From the NCBI GenBank assembly GCA_031262495.1, contig JAISHV010000085.1, positions 1 through 47,141 on the forward strand: a stretch of 47,141 bases of DNA. Direction: 5' to 3'. Made by a program: the position numbers and the translations under genes. The notes below the pieces were generated by a model, which was not told the DNA's origin, ran no database searches, and saw nothing but the letters and a program-made list of their open reading frames with translations. This DNA is from Ruminococcus sp. (GTDB lineage Bacteria > Bacillota > Clostridia > Oscillospirales > Ruminococcaceae). Below, piece by piece: positions 1 through 8,384 of this stretch. How positions within the stretch are numbered: the stretch's first letter is position 1; each line of letters starts with the position of its first letter.

Positions 1-147
1 AATTAAAACTTTACACATTAACTATTGCATAATTGAGCTGAATCGCTTTTAAACAACTGTCACAGTTTCAAACACGGGATGAGAAAGTGTAAAGTTTTAG
101 TTGGGACAAGGTACTACAGAAGAGGTATTAGCTCCCACAGGAGGGAG

Positions 148-175
148 GCGGGGCGATGTGGACATCGCCCCCTAC
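148..175. repeat. GTAGGGGCG-family hairpin (copy A)
   Basis: A GC-rich inverted repeat, GGGGCGATGT / ACATCGCCCC, ends in CCCCTAC. It matches the other dispersed GTAGGGGCG hairpins in reverse orientation. The preceding bases 85-110 share the word TGTAAAGTTTTAGTTGG with 38731-38747, where another copy of the same hairpin family follows. No gene is supported in 1-564; open frames there are low-complexity translations of repeats. Confidence 0.7.
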
Positions 176-248
176 GGAAGCGTATTCGCCGCCGCATGGG
201 GAGTCAACGAAAATATCAAAATCGCCATATAGACAGGCAAGTAGTTGC

Positions 249-475
249 GCAGGGGGATGGGGGAGGGGGGTGTCGGGGGTGAGGGGGAAGGGGGCGGCGG
301 GGTAATACCGCCGCTATAGCCGCCCCCTTCCCCCTTACCCCTGACAAGTTCATGCAAACGGACATTCATATTGACATTCATACAACATCGCAGACGGACA
401 TTCAAACGGACATTCACAGACATTCATCCGACATTCATATCAACATTCAAACGCGACATTCGCGGGTTTCGCAGA
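249..475 (-). repeat. GAATGTC array plus G-rich/C-rich palindrome (copy X1, inverted)
   Basis: A G-rich stretch leads into a 16-bp perfect stem, 283-298 (GGGGGAAGGGGGCGGC) against 319-334. It is followed by TGACAAGTTCATGCAAAC and then about ten degenerate GACATTCA units (343-475). The same layout occurs in the other orientation at 26822, 38421 and 46985. Between copies the stem differs, with matching changes on both sides. No protein coding is supported. Confidence 0.8.
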
Positions 476-504
476 AAAACATTATCTTTTTTTTCTTCCC
501 CCCC

Positions 505-533
505 TTTACAAACAGGAAAAAATAGTGTAAAAT
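505..533 (+). promoter_or_regulatory. sigma-A type promoter of the pyrH run
   Basis: TTTACA at 505-510 and TAAAAT at 528-533 are separated by 17 bases, about 30 bases upstream of pyrH. It lies directly after the repeat block, so this is the probable start of the pyrH-frr-uppS-cdsA transcript. Confidence 0.65.
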
Positions 534-564
534 AGATAGTAGAAATTTTCATGCGGGGGTTAAC

Positions 565-1317
565 ATGGCTGATAATAAATATAAACGCATTTTACTTAAA
601 CTATCGGGCGAAGCATTAGCCGGGGACCAAAAACATGGTCTTAATAAAAATGCAATAAAACTTATTGCTCAGCAGATTGTCCGCGCAAAAGCGGAGGGTA
701 TTCAAATCGCCATAGTCACAGGCGGCGGGAATTTTTGGCGGGGGCGGAGTGCCTTTGAAGGCATGGATCATGTTACGGCTGATAATATCGGTATGATAGC
801 TACGGTGATGAATTCGCTTGCTGTTGCCGATACGCTGAATAATCTGGGGCATAAGACGACTGTTATGTCTGCTGTACCTATGAATTCAGTCTGTATGTCC
901 TATACACCGCGTGATGCAAGTCGGCTGCTTGATGGCGGCGAAATCGTCATTATCGGCGGCGGCACAGGGAACCCTTTCTTCACTACCGATACGGCGGCGG
1001 CTCTCAGGGCGGTTGAAACCAAATGCGATATAATGATGAAAGCCACTAATGTTGACGGTGTGTATGATAAAAACCCTAAGGAATTCCCCGATGCGAAACT
1101 TGTTTTGTCGCCGACGTTTGACTATATTATTGAAAATAAATTAGATGCTCTGGATGCGGCGGCTTCGGTTCTTTGCCGCGACAAGGATATGCCGCTCTTG
1201 GTATTTAATATGACCGACCCCGAAAATATCGGGAAAGCTTTATTCGGCGAAAATATAGGTACACTTGTTTTGCCGCCTGAAAAGCCGAAACAAAATACGG
1301 AAAAGTCCGAACAATAA
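565..1317 (+). CDS. pyrH: UMP kinase
   Basis: Phosphorylates UMP to UDP with ATP in pyrimidine nucleotide synthesis; a cytosolic hexamer in the family. The 250 residues show the amino-acid-kinase fold signatures: KLSGEALAG near residue 13, the glycine-rich GGGNFWRG near 53, and NVDGVYDKNPKEFPDAKL in the C-terminal half, typical of bacterial PyrH. The C-terminal tail (PPEKPKQNTEKSEQ) is a short charged extension past the usual end. ATG follows a GGGGG stretch that can act as ribosome binding site. It is the first gene of the conserved pyrH-frr-uppS-cdsA-dxr-rseP order. Family assignment is secure. Confidence 0.97.
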   Translation: MADNKYKRILLKLSGEALAGDQKHGLNKNAIKLIAQQIVRAKAEGIQIAIVTGGGNFWRGRSAFEGMDHVTADNIGMIATVMNSLAVADTLNNLGHKTTVMSAVPMNSVCMSYTPRDASRLLDGGEIVIIGGGTGNPFFTTDTAAALRAVETKCDIMMKATNVDGVYDKNPKEFPDAKLVLSPTFDYIIENKLDALDAAASVLCRDKDMPLLVFNMTDPENIGKALFGENIGTLVLPPEKPKQNTEKSEQ

Positions 1318-1375
1318 ATTACATATAAAAACAAAAAAATTCATATTTTATAAATTATGTATAGGAGAAAAAATT

Positions 1376-1930
1376 ATGAACGAACATATTAAAAAAGCAG
1401 AAGAAAAAATGGATAAATGCATTAACGCTCTGGAGCATGAATATTCATCTATTAGAGCGGGTAAAGCAAACCCCGGCGTTTTAGACAAGATTTCGATTGA
1501 ATATTACGGAGCGGCGACCCCCATAGCGCAGATTGCAACGATTGCCGCTTCCGATGCGCGGACGCTCACTATTTCACCGTGGGATGCTACACAACTTAAG
1601 GCTATTGAAAAAGCTATTCAAGCCTCTGATATCGGGATTAACCCCATTAATGACGGCAAAGCTATCCGTTTAGGTTTCCCGCCGCTTACAGAAGAACGCA
1701 GAAAAGACCTTGTGAAGCAGATTTCTAAATACGGCGAGGAAGCGAAAGTTACCGTGCGTAATATCAGACGCGATACCATGGACAAACTCAAAGCTATGCA
1801 GAAAAAGTCGGAAATTACAGAAGACGACTTAAAAACCCTTGAGAAAGATTTACAAAAATCTACCGATAAATTCACCGCAAAGATTGACGAAGCCGTAAAA
1901 CTCAAGGATAAAGAGATAATGACGGTTTAA
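1376..1930 (+). CDS. frr: ribosome recycling factor
   Basis: Splits post-termination ribosomes with EF-G. The 184 residues match the family's ~185. N-terminal MNEHIKKAEEKMDKCINALEHEYSSIRAGKANP and C-terminal three-helix-bundle residues (ITEDDLKTLEKDLQKSTDKF) are typical. The open frame extends upstream to 1265, overlapping pyrH, but the start at 1376 is preferred: AGGAG at 1363-1367 is correctly spaced, and the preceding translated residues are lysine/asparagine-rich junk. It lies 58 bases behind pyrH and is probably cotranscribed. Confidence 0.97.
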   Translation: MNEHIKKAEEKMDKCINALEHEYSSIRAGKANPGVLDKISIEYYGAATPIAQIATIAASDARTLTISPWDATQLKAIEKAIQASDIGINPINDGKAIRLGFPPLTEERRKDLVKQISKYGEEAKVTVRNIRRDTMDKLKAMQKKSEITEDDLKTLEKDLQKSTDKFTAKIDEAVKLKDKEIMTV

Positions 1931-1956
1931 TTTAGTAAAATATAAATTTAAAATTA

Positions 1957-2673
1957 ATGTATAAAAATGAAAATGAAAACGAACTCCGCCATGTAGCTTT
2001 TATTATGGACGGCAACGGGCGTTGGGCAAAAAAGCGCGGTTTCCCGCGAACTTTAGGGCACAAAAAAGGCGGCGAGGCGTTCCGTACGGTTGCGCGCGCC
2101 TGTAAGAATGCGAAAATCCCGTATGTGACGTTTTTTGCCTTTTCGACAGAGAATATTAAACGCCCCAAAGAGGAAGTTGACACGCTTTTCGGGTTGTTTC
2201 GCGAATACCTGTTTGATGCCGAAAAATATGCCGCCGATAAAACGCGAATTCTTTTCCCGGGCGACCGATCTATCTTCCCGCCCGATATGATACAGCAGAT
2301 GAACAAATTGGAAAGAGAATCGGCGGGCTTTGATGAAATGACGCTGTCACTCTGTTTGAATTACGGCGGGCGGGCTGATATCATACAGGCGGCGAAAAAA
2401 TTCGGGCAGCTCTGCCGCGACAAAGACTTGCGCCCCGAAAACTTAGACGAAAAAATTTTCTCAGGGCTTTTATATACAAAAGATATCCCCGATGTTGACC
2501 TGCTGATAAGAACAGGCGGCGAACAGCGGCTCTCGAATTTCCTGCTGTGGCAGCTTTGTTATGCCGAACTCATGTTTACAGACACCCTATGGCCTGATTT
2601 CGGCGAAAAAGATCTTTTAAATTTTGTAAATATCTACAAAACTCGCGACAGACGTTTCGGCGAAATTAAATAA
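1957..2673 (+). CDS. uppS: undecaprenyl diphosphate synthase (isoprenyl transferase)
   Basis: Condenses isopentenyl diphosphate onto farnesyl diphosphate to make the C55 carrier lipid for cell wall synthesis. The 238 residues carry the cis-prenyltransferase signatures: IMDGNGRWAKKRG at about 16-28 (catalytic Asp18), FFAFSTENIKRP, and the C-terminal RTGGEQRLSNFLLWQ and ELMFTDTLWPDF. The start lies 26 bases after frr in purely A/T-rich DNA and no Shine-Dalgarno sequence is visible, so translation may be coupled to or rely on the unstructured leader. An alternative internal ATG at 1969 would trim four residues. Confidence 0.96.
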   Translation: MYKNENENELRHVAFIMDGNGRWAKKRGFPRTLGHKKGGEAFRTVARACKNAKIPYVTFFAFSTENIKRPKEEVDTLFGLFREYLFDAEKYAADKTRILFPGDRSIFPPDMIQQMNKLERESAGFDEMTLSLCLNYGGRADIIQAAKKFGQLCRDKDLRPENLDEKIFSGLLYTKDIPDVDLLIRTGGEQRLSNFLLWQLCYAELMFTDTLWPDFGEKDLLNFVNIYKTRDRRFGEIK

Positions 2674-2720
2674 CAAACTTCTGATAGTACATAAAATACT
2701 GAATAAAACGAGGATTACAA

Positions 2721-3590
2721 TTGGTAAAGCGGCTTATTTCTTCATTTGCGGGTGTTGTTGTTGCTCTTGTCGTACTGTTTTTATCAGGAACGATAATATT
2801 TAACATCTCAATATCCATTGTCTGTATAATCTTGACATATGAACTGCTCAAGGCTAAGGATTGTTTAAAATACACATTCTTAGCGGGAGTATGTTATACA
2901 TTCTCAGCGGTAATGCCTTTTATGACGCAAAACATGAGTATGGGCTGGCGGATGAGTTTTTCGCTGTTCTGTGTGTTTTTGCTGTTTTGCGGTATGATTC
3001 GCGTGCATACTGTCGTCACAATTGATAATCTGTGTTATATGATAGCGACAACAATGCTTGCGACATTTTCTATGTCATGTCTTGTGACGCTTTTGCGCTC
3101 TGATGATTTCCACGGGGTTTATTATGTTATACTCTGTCTTGCCGGGGCGTGGATGGGCGATTCGGGCGCATTCTTTATCGGGCGCAAATTCGGCAAACAC
3201 AAATTAGCCCCGGATATTTCGCCGAAAAAAACCGTTGAGGGTGCTGTAGCAGGTGTAGTTACTGTCGCTGTTGTTTTTGTGGGATTTTCGTTTGCCTATC
3301 AGATTTTCTGCGGATATGTTTATGATGTATTTTTCACCGTAAATCTGCTGCTTGTCGGGATAATGGGTATAGCTTGCGGTGTCTTGGGTATTATCGGCGA
3401 TTTATCCGCGTCTGTAATCAAACGTTCAACCGGCATAAAAGATTTCGGTAATATCATGCCCGGTCACGGCGGTCTGATGGACAGATTCGACTCCGTTTTA
3501 TTCGTAGCCCCGTTTATGGCGATGATAATCCAAATGACAAGCGGGGTTGTGCCCGAGTCAAATATGCCGAAGTTGTTGTTTTTTCTTTGA
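2721..3590 (+). CDS. cdsA: phosphatidate cytidylyltransferase (CDP-diglyceride synthase)
   Basis: Makes CDP-diacylglycerol from phosphatidate and CTP, the branch point of phospholipid synthesis, in the membrane. The 289 residues are strongly hydrophobic with about seven to eight membrane segments. The CdsA signature is present near the C terminus: GDLSASVIKRSTGIKDFGN then PGHGGLMDRFDS, with the Asp residues that coordinate metal. The start is TTG at 2721 preceded by CGAGGA with good spacing; no in-frame ATG is near. It lies 47 bases behind uppS. Confidence 0.95.
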   Translation: MVKRLISSFAGVVVALVVLFLSGTIIFNISISIVCIILTYELLKAKDCLKYTFLAGVCYTFSAVMPFMTQNMSMGWRMSFSLFCVFLLFCGMIRVHTVVTIDNLCYMIATTMLATFSMSCLVTLLRSDDFHGVYYVILCLAGAWMGDSGAFFIGRKFGKHKLAPDISPKKTVEGAVAGVVTVAVVFVGFSFAYQIFCGYVYDVFFTVNLLLVGIMGIACGVLGIIGDLSASVIKRSTGIKDFGNIMPGHGGLMDRFDSVLFVAPFMAMIIQMTSGVVPESNMPKLLFFL

Positions 3591-3610
3591 AAATATAATA
3601 TGAATGTCAT

Positions 3611-3815
3611 GTAGGGGCGGATGGCAATCCGCCCGTTAACCTAAATTATTGCCTCTGTAGGGGCGGGCGCCCTCGCCCGCCCGCATTATCAAAAACATTC
3701 TGCCTTAATCTGATAAACTAAATATTTTGAAAATTTAGTTTATCAGATTAAAATGAAGCACTAATGGGGTGCGGGCGGGCGTTGTAGCGTTGCTACGTGG
3801 CGCATCCGCCCCTAC
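3611..3815. repeat. GTAGGGGCG hairpin plus paired element (copy B)
   Basis: A single hairpin at 3611-3635 (GGGGCGGATGGCAATCCGCCC) is followed by a paired element at 3657-3815. The latter starts GTAGGGGCG and ends CGCCCCTAC. Its centre is an 18-bp perfect inverted repeat, 3706-3722 against 3732-3750 (AATCTGATAAACTAAA). The element fills the cdsA-dxr gap and ends six bases before the dxr start codon. Confidence 0.8.
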
Positions 3816-3821
3816 GAAAAA

Positions 3822-4952
3822 ATGTTAATTTCAATCCTTGGTTCCACCGGTTCTATCGGTACTCAAACCTTATCTGTCTGCAAAGCCCTGAACATCAAAG
3901 TTCATGGGCTTTCGGCGCATAGAGATGCTGCTCATTTGTCGGAATTCGCCCGCGCTTTTAATGTTAATACTGTTTGTATAACCGATTCCTCTAAATACAC
4001 GGAGTTAAAGCTGCTCCTTGCTGATACTTCTGTAAAAATTCTTTCGGGAGCGGAGGGTTTGTGTGAACTTGCCGCCGAAAAAGTTGACCTTGTTTTAAAT
4101 GCTGTAGTAGGCATAGCGGGGTTTATGCCGACGTTAGCGGCAATTGATGCCGGAAATAATATTGCCCTTGCGAATAAAGAAACCCTTGTTGCGGGCGGCG
4201 AAATTGTTATGAAACGCGCCCGCGAAACAGGCGTAAAAATAATCCCCGTCGATTCGGAACACTCTGCTATTTTTCAATGTCTTCAAAATACTAAAACACC
4301 CCCGCGTAAGATTATACTCACCTGTTCGGGCGGCAAATTCTTCGGGAAAACCCGCGCCGAAACGGCGAATGTAAAACCGTCCGACCTTTCTAACCCTAAC
4401 TGGGTTATGGGGCAAAAGGTTACGCTTGATTCGGCGACTTTGATGAATAAAGGGCTTGAATTTATCGAGGCAATGCGGCTCTTTGACGTAAAACCCTCTC
4501 AAATCGAAGTAGTGATTCACCGCGAAAGTATTATTCATTCGGCGGTTGAGTTCCCTGACGGAGCTTTAATTGCCCAAATGAGCAGCCCGGATATGAAGCT
4601 CCCCATTCAATATGCTTTGACTTACCCCGAACGAAAGCCGCTTGAAATTAAGCCTTTAAGTTTAACCGATATCGGAAAGCTTACGTTTTATAAACCAGAT
4701 TTTGAGAATTTCCCTTGCCTTAAAACCGCAATCAAAGCCGCCCAAAAAGGCGGCGGATATACTTGTATAATAAATGCCGCGAACGAGGCGGCGGACGAGT
4801 TGTTTTTAAACGGGCAAATCGGATTTAATGACATTCCGGAAATTATTGAGGATGCATTTTTAAATGTTGTACCCGGGGATTGTGATAAGCCGGAAGAAAT
4901 TATTCAGTTACATAACCTAACTGTGGATTATGTGAGAGAAAATTACATATAA
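3822..4952 (+). CDS. dxr: 1-deoxy-D-xylulose 5-phosphate reductoisomerase
   Basis: Second step of the MEP isoprenoid pathway: DXP to 2-C-methyl-D-erythritol 4-phosphate with NADPH. The 376 residues start with the Rossmann motif SILGSTGSIGTQT. ANKETLVAGG, VDSEHSAIFQC (metal and substrate binding) and LDSATLMNKGLEFIEA follow in the family order, so the enzyme is full length. The upstream bases are the end of a GTAGGGGCG element (CGCCCCTACGAAAAA), leaving no Shine-Dalgarno sequence. The next in-frame Met is internal to the conserved core, so the start is not in doubt. Confidence 0.96.
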   Translation: MLISILGSTGSIGTQTLSVCKALNIKVHGLSAHRDAAHLSEFARAFNVNTVCITDSSKYTELKLLLADTSVKILSGAEGLCELAAEKVDLVLNAVVGIAGFMPTLAAIDAGNNIALANKETLVAGGEIVMKRARETGVKIIPVDSEHSAIFQCLQNTKTPPRKIILTCSGGKFFGKTRAETANVKPSDLSNPNWVMGQKVTLDSATLMNKGLEFIEAMRLFDVKPSQIEVVIHRESIIHSAVEFPDGALIAQMSSPDMKLPIQYALTYPERKPLEIKPLSLTDIGKLTFYKPDFENFPCLKTAIKAAQKGGGYTCIINAANEAADELFLNGQIGFNDIPEIIEDAFLNVVPGDCDKPEEIIQLHNLTVDYVRENYI

Positions 4953-4983
4953 TTACATTACATAATAAATTAAAGAGGAATAG

Positions 4984-6021
4984 ATGATTTTTTCAATTTT
5001 AATAGCGGTACTGATTTTTTGCGCAATCATAACGATACACGAATTCGGGCATTTTATCGCCGCACGTGCGTGTAAAATCAGCGTAAAAGAATTCGCCATC
5101 GGTATGGGACCCGCGATTTTCAAGCATCAGGGGAAAAACACCCTTTTCGCATTGAGGATTTTGCCCATAGGCGGGTATTGTGATATGTCCGAGGACACCG
5201 ACGGGCAGACAGACCCCGACCATTTCCGCAACAAACCCGTGTGGAAACGCTTTATCGCCATTTGCGCCGGGGCTGTGATGAACCTCTTACTGGGGTTTAT
5301 TCTCTGTATGGTAATGGTTGCGGTTGACGGCAGTTTCGGGACAACGACCGTGGCATTTTTGAGCGACAATCCCGTTGCAGAAAATTACGGCTTTATTCCC
5401 GGAGATAAAATTTTAAAAATCAACGGCAGACATATGTATTCTTCACGCGATATTATGTATATTTTGTCAACTGATGAAGACGGCATTGTCTCGATGGAAC
5501 TAAAACGCGGCACAGAAAATATAAAACTCCCGAAAGTCGTGTTCAACATAGATATTGACCCCGAAACAGGCGCAAGGGTCCTAAACTATGACTTTAAAGT
5601 TTTAGGCGAAAAGGTAAGTATTTCAAATATTATTCCATTCACGATTGCAGAATTTAACTATATGGCGCGGATAGTGTTCTATTCGCTCATTGACCTGATA
5701 AGCGGAAAATACGGCTTAAACGACTTAAGCGGTCCTGTGGGGATTGTGTCGGCGATTAGTGATTACACCGTTGATTTTGGCATTGACTGGAATTTCCTAC
5801 TTGAAATAGCGGCGTTGATTTCAATAAACGTAGGCATTTTTAACCTCCTCCCCCTCCCGGCACTCGACGGCGGACGTTTGGTATTCCTGATTGCAGAAGC
5901 AATACGAAAAAAGCCCATAAAAGCAGAAGTAGAAGGCAGTTTCCATTTTATTGGGTTTGCATTGTTGATGGTGCTTATGGTTGTGGTGACGTTTAATGAT
6001 GTGTTGAAAATCTTTAAATAA
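4984..6021 (+). CDS. rseP: site-2 protease RseP (RIP zinc metalloprotease)
   Basis: Intramembrane protease that cuts anti-sigma factors and signal peptide remnants. HEFGH at residues 19-23 in the first membrane helix is the zinc motif. A PDZ domain follows in the middle (GDKILKINGRHMYSSRDI), and the LDG motif in NLLPLPALDGGR near residue 285 supplies the third zinc ligand. The 345 residues and about four membrane helices fit the family. AGAGGA precedes the ATG, 31 bases after dxr, matching the dxr-rseP pairing common in bacteria. Confidence 0.96.
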   Translation: MIFSILIAVLIFCAIITIHEFGHFIAARACKISVKEFAIGMGPAIFKHQGKNTLFALRILPIGGYCDMSEDTDGQTDPDHFRNKPVWKRFIAICAGAVMNLLLGFILCMVMVAVDGSFGTTTVAFLSDNPVAENYGFIPGDKILKINGRHMYSSRDIMYILSTDEDGIVSMELKRGTENIKLPKVVFNIDIDPETGARVLNYDFKVLGEKVSISNIIPFTIAEFNYMARIVFYSLIDLISGKYGLNDLSGPVGIVSAISDYTVDFGIDWNFLLEIAALISINVGIFNLLPLPALDGGRLVFLIAEAIRKKPIKAEVEGSFHFIGFALLMVLMVVVTFNDVLKIFK

Positions 6022-6024
6022 TCA

Positions 6025-6270
6025 CAGAAGTCAGATGTCAGAGGACAGATTTTGTAGGGGCGGGCGCCCTCGCCCGCCCGCACACCTGTAATTACGTCCC
6101 TGTAGTTGACACACAAAGAATTATGAATATTTTGTTTTCATTCTAAAGTCGGGAAATTTAGAATATGCGGGCGACCGAGGGCGGTCGCCCCTACAAAAAC
6201 AACCGCCGCGTTTCATCAAAAACGCGGCGTTCTTTATCTGACCTCTAACCTCTGACATCTGACCTCTGTC
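6025..6270. repeat. composite repeat: inverted 7-bp arrays flanking a GTAGGGGCG pair and a hairpin
   Basis: The left arm CAGAAGTCAGATGTCAGAGG (6025-6044) begins three bases after the rseP stop. The right arm (6238-6270, TCTGACCTCTAACCTCTGAC...) ends on the stop codon of the minus-strand hydrolase. Between them lies a paired GTAGGGGCG element (6054-6194), nearly the same as the one at 20938-21078, and a 10-bp stem hairpin at 6204-6229. No gene lies inside. Confidence 0.75.
6204..6233 (+). terminator. rho-independent terminator-like hairpin
   Basis: CGCCGCGTTT (6204-6213) pairs with AAACGCGGCG (6220-6229) around CATCAA, then TTCTTT. It lies between converging rseP and the hydrolase gene and probably stops the rseP run. 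Confidence 0.65.
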
Positions 6271-6946
6271 AGCTCGCTTTGCGCGCCTGTTGTTGTGCCT
6301 GTTGAGCCGATTGTGCGGCTTTGGGAATCATTGCGGTAGCGTATTCAAGACCTAAGCCGTATGCACCGGCGTGTTCTTGGAGCATTGTTGTTACTGCGGT
6401 GTAGGTTACTTTATTCGCCCAGTCGCGTTGGAGTTCGAGGCAAACCTGCATCCATGTTACAGGGTGTGCACCCGCCTGAATACATCTCTGAATTGCCATA
6501 TTATGGGCTTCAAGGCTTGCACCTGCCGACGCATCTGTCACGATAAACACATCATATCCGTCTTCAATTGCAGCGAGCGTCGGGAGAGCTACACACACTT
6601 CTGTCCACAGACCTGCGATAATGAGTTTCTTTCTGCCTGTAGCTTCTACCGCACGTTTGAAGTTCGCATCTTCCCATGCATCAAGTGACGTTCTGTCAAT
6701 CGGCGTGATATCGGGGTATACATTCTGCACTTTCTTCACGAGCGGACCGCTGAATTCTTTAGCTTCTACTGTTGAAAGAATTATCGGCATCGAGAAAATC
6801 TTTGCGGTTTTCGCTAAAGCGGTTACGTTGTTTAAGATGGTTGCGCGGCTTGTCGATTCAACGCCGAAAAACATCTGCGGTTCATGGTCGATGAGTAAAA
6901 TTGCACAGTCGTTGGGGTTCAAAAGGGATTTGTAACTTGTTTTCAT
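6269..6946 (-). CDS. YcaC-like isochorismatase-family cysteine hydrolase
   Basis: Cysteine hydrolase of the isochorismatase superfamily, close in pattern to YcaC, whose substrate is unknown. Residues seen: the nucleophile-assisting Asp in ILLIDHEPQM (~Asp20), INAWD-like SLDAWEDANFKRAV, and the nucleophile Cys in GLWTEVCVALPTL (~Cys118), followed by DVFIVTDASAGAS. The last ~15 residues are a Gln/Ala-rich tail (AAQSAQQAQQQARKAS) beyond the usual YcaC end. GGAGGA precedes the ATG with good spacing. It is monocistronic, and its TGA is formed by the flanking 7-bp repeat (TGACAGAGG). Confidence 0.88.
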   Translation of the reverse strand: MKTSYKSLLNPNDCAILLIDHEPQMFFGVESTSRATILNNVTALAKTAKIFSMPIILSTVEAKEFSGPLVKKVQNVYPDITPIDRTSLDAWEDANFKRAVEATGRKKLIIAGLWTEVCVALPTLAAIEDGYDVFIVTDASAGASLEAHNMAIQRCIQAGAHPVTWMQVCLELQRDWANKVTYTAVTTMLQEHAGAYGLGLEYATAMIPKAAQSAQQAQQQARKAS

Positions 6947-7032
6947 AAAAGTTCCTCCGTAGTTTTTATTTTAGATAGCTTTAGTATTAACAGTTACAAA
7001 AAAAATATGTTTATTAAAATTAAAATTTTTAC

Positions 7033-7061
7033 TTGACTTTTTTTAATAACAGGTATATAAT
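7033..7061 (+). promoter_or_regulatory. sigma-A type promoter of the zinc-ribbon gene
   Basis: TTGACT at 7033-7038 and TATAAT at 7056-7061 with a 17-base spacer, 34 bases upstream of the ATG at 7096. Confidence 0.8.
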
Positions 7062-7095
7062 GGAATTGTACCGGATACAATTTTGAGGTTTATTT

Positions 7096-8313
7096 ATGTA
7101 CTGTAATAAATGTAACAAAGAATACAATGAAAAAATGAAATTTTGTGTAATTTGCGGCAATGAATTATCAAAATCCGCCGATAATTACATCACAGAACCT
7201 GTCACACCGGTGACTGAACCTGCGCCCGATATTGCTCCGGTCACACCTGTTACTCCGGTTACTCCGGTTACTGAAATTCAAATAATCCCCGAACCTGTTG
7301 CCCCTGTAATTGAAGAATATCACCCGACTGCAGAAAACCAAACAACCCAACCGGCAAAAGTTTTGCCGCCCGAATTACCCGAAGATGTTTCGTATGAAAC
7401 CCCAGACACGCGGGTTACGCGCAAAAGGCGTAAGGCTTTCAGAAACATAGGAGTCGGTATTGCATCGGTAATGTTGTCGATTATCGGGTTTGCATTTATT
7501 TTCACGGCGGGCGTGTCGTATTTGGCGCGTGTCATAACTTACCCCGAAACAGCAGAAGCAATTACGGCGAGTGTTGATATTTTTGATTTGCCGATTGAGG
7601 GGATAGATGTACCGGGAGTAAGAGATTTTGAAACGCTCGGACAAGCTATTGAGACCATCGCCGAGGAAGCGGGCGTTGAAGCCGGTGTAGTTAAAGAAAT
7701 CTACGAAAATTCAACGTTAAAGGAAGAAGTTGCAAAAATCCTTGAAGAAAACGCCGAATATCTGCGAACGGGCACAATTCCCCCCGCGTTTGATGCCGAG
7801 CGTCTCAAGGGTATTTTCAACGACAATTTAGATATAATAGAAAAAGTCTATGGGCGCGAACTCAGACCGACTGAAATCGAAGTAGTTATGGAAAATATTG
7901 ATGCGGTTTCAGGCGAAATCAAAGCCGTCGATATACGAAACGTTCAGTCGGAGTTTGATTTTAATATAGTGAGAACCGCCGTTTCGATGCCGGTAATAAT
8001 TGCGGAACTGCTGTTTGCATTATGGATTTTCACGATTATAGGCATAGCGAATAAATTCGCCGCTCCGGCTTTAGCGGGTGCCGGCATATCGGCAATTACG
8101 GCAGGCGCACTGATTGCTGCCGTAACTTTAGTGTTTACGAATAAATTGGTATCATTCCCCGTCCCGGAGATGTTCACAGATTTATCGGCATCACTTTTCG
8201 GGGCAATTTCGGAGGTTGCATATATTATGGCAGGTTCTGCGGTTTTAGGCGGGATAATTTTGGTAGTAGTGTCGAAAGTTAAAATTTTCAGGTATAAGAC
8301 GGTGGAAGCTTGA
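7096..8313 (+). CDS. zinc-ribbon membrane protein of unknown function
   Basis: Not recognised beyond its architecture. Residues 1-24 form a zinc ribbon (C3, C6, C17, C20: YCNKCNKEY and FCVICGNEL). Residues ~30-90 are a Pro/Val/Thr/Glu-rich linker with tandem TPV units. A first membrane helix spans ~118-145 (IGVGIASVMLSIIGFAFIF). A charged domain follows (~150-300), then about three further membrane helices near the C terminus. The topology suggests a cytosolic ribbon, a tether and an external domain between helices. TGAGG precedes the ATG, a good promoter lies upstream and a strong terminator downstream, so it is a single-gene unit. Confidence 0.8.
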   Translation: MYCNKCNKEYNEKMKFCVICGNELSKSADNYITEPVTPVTEPAPDIAPVTPVTPVTPVTEIQIIPEPVAPVIEEYHPTAENQTTQPAKVLPPELPEDVSYETPDTRVTRKRRKAFRNIGVGIASVMLSIIGFAFIFTAGVSYLARVITYPETAEAITASVDIFDLPIEGIDVPGVRDFETLGQAIETIAEEAGVEAGVVKEIYENSTLKEEVAKILEENAEYLRTGTIPPAFDAERLKGIFNDNLDIIEKVYGRELRPTEIEVVMENIDAVSGEIKAVDIRNVQSEFDFNIVRTAVSMPVIIAELLFALWIFTIIGIANKFAAPALAGAGISAITAGALIAAVTLVFTNKLVSFPVPEMFTDLSASLFGAISEVAYIMAGSAVLGGIILVVVSKVKIFRYKTVEA

Positions 8314-8346
8314 ATTTAACCATCAGCCACTACAGAAAATGAAACA

Positions 8347-8384
8347 CCCGCCGCGTTTTATCGAAAACGCGGCGGGTTTATTTT
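8347..8384 (+). terminator. rho-independent terminator of the zinc-ribbon gene
   Basis: A 13-bp perfect stem, CCCGCCGCGTTTT / AAAACGCGGCGGG, with a 4-base loop is followed by a T-rich tract, 33 bases after the stop. Confidence 0.85.

Noticed and set aside
79-423. Open frames on both strands in the first 500 bases
   Set aside because: Translations are Arg/Gly- or Pro-rich low complexity and fall entirely in repeats; no ribosome site or family features.
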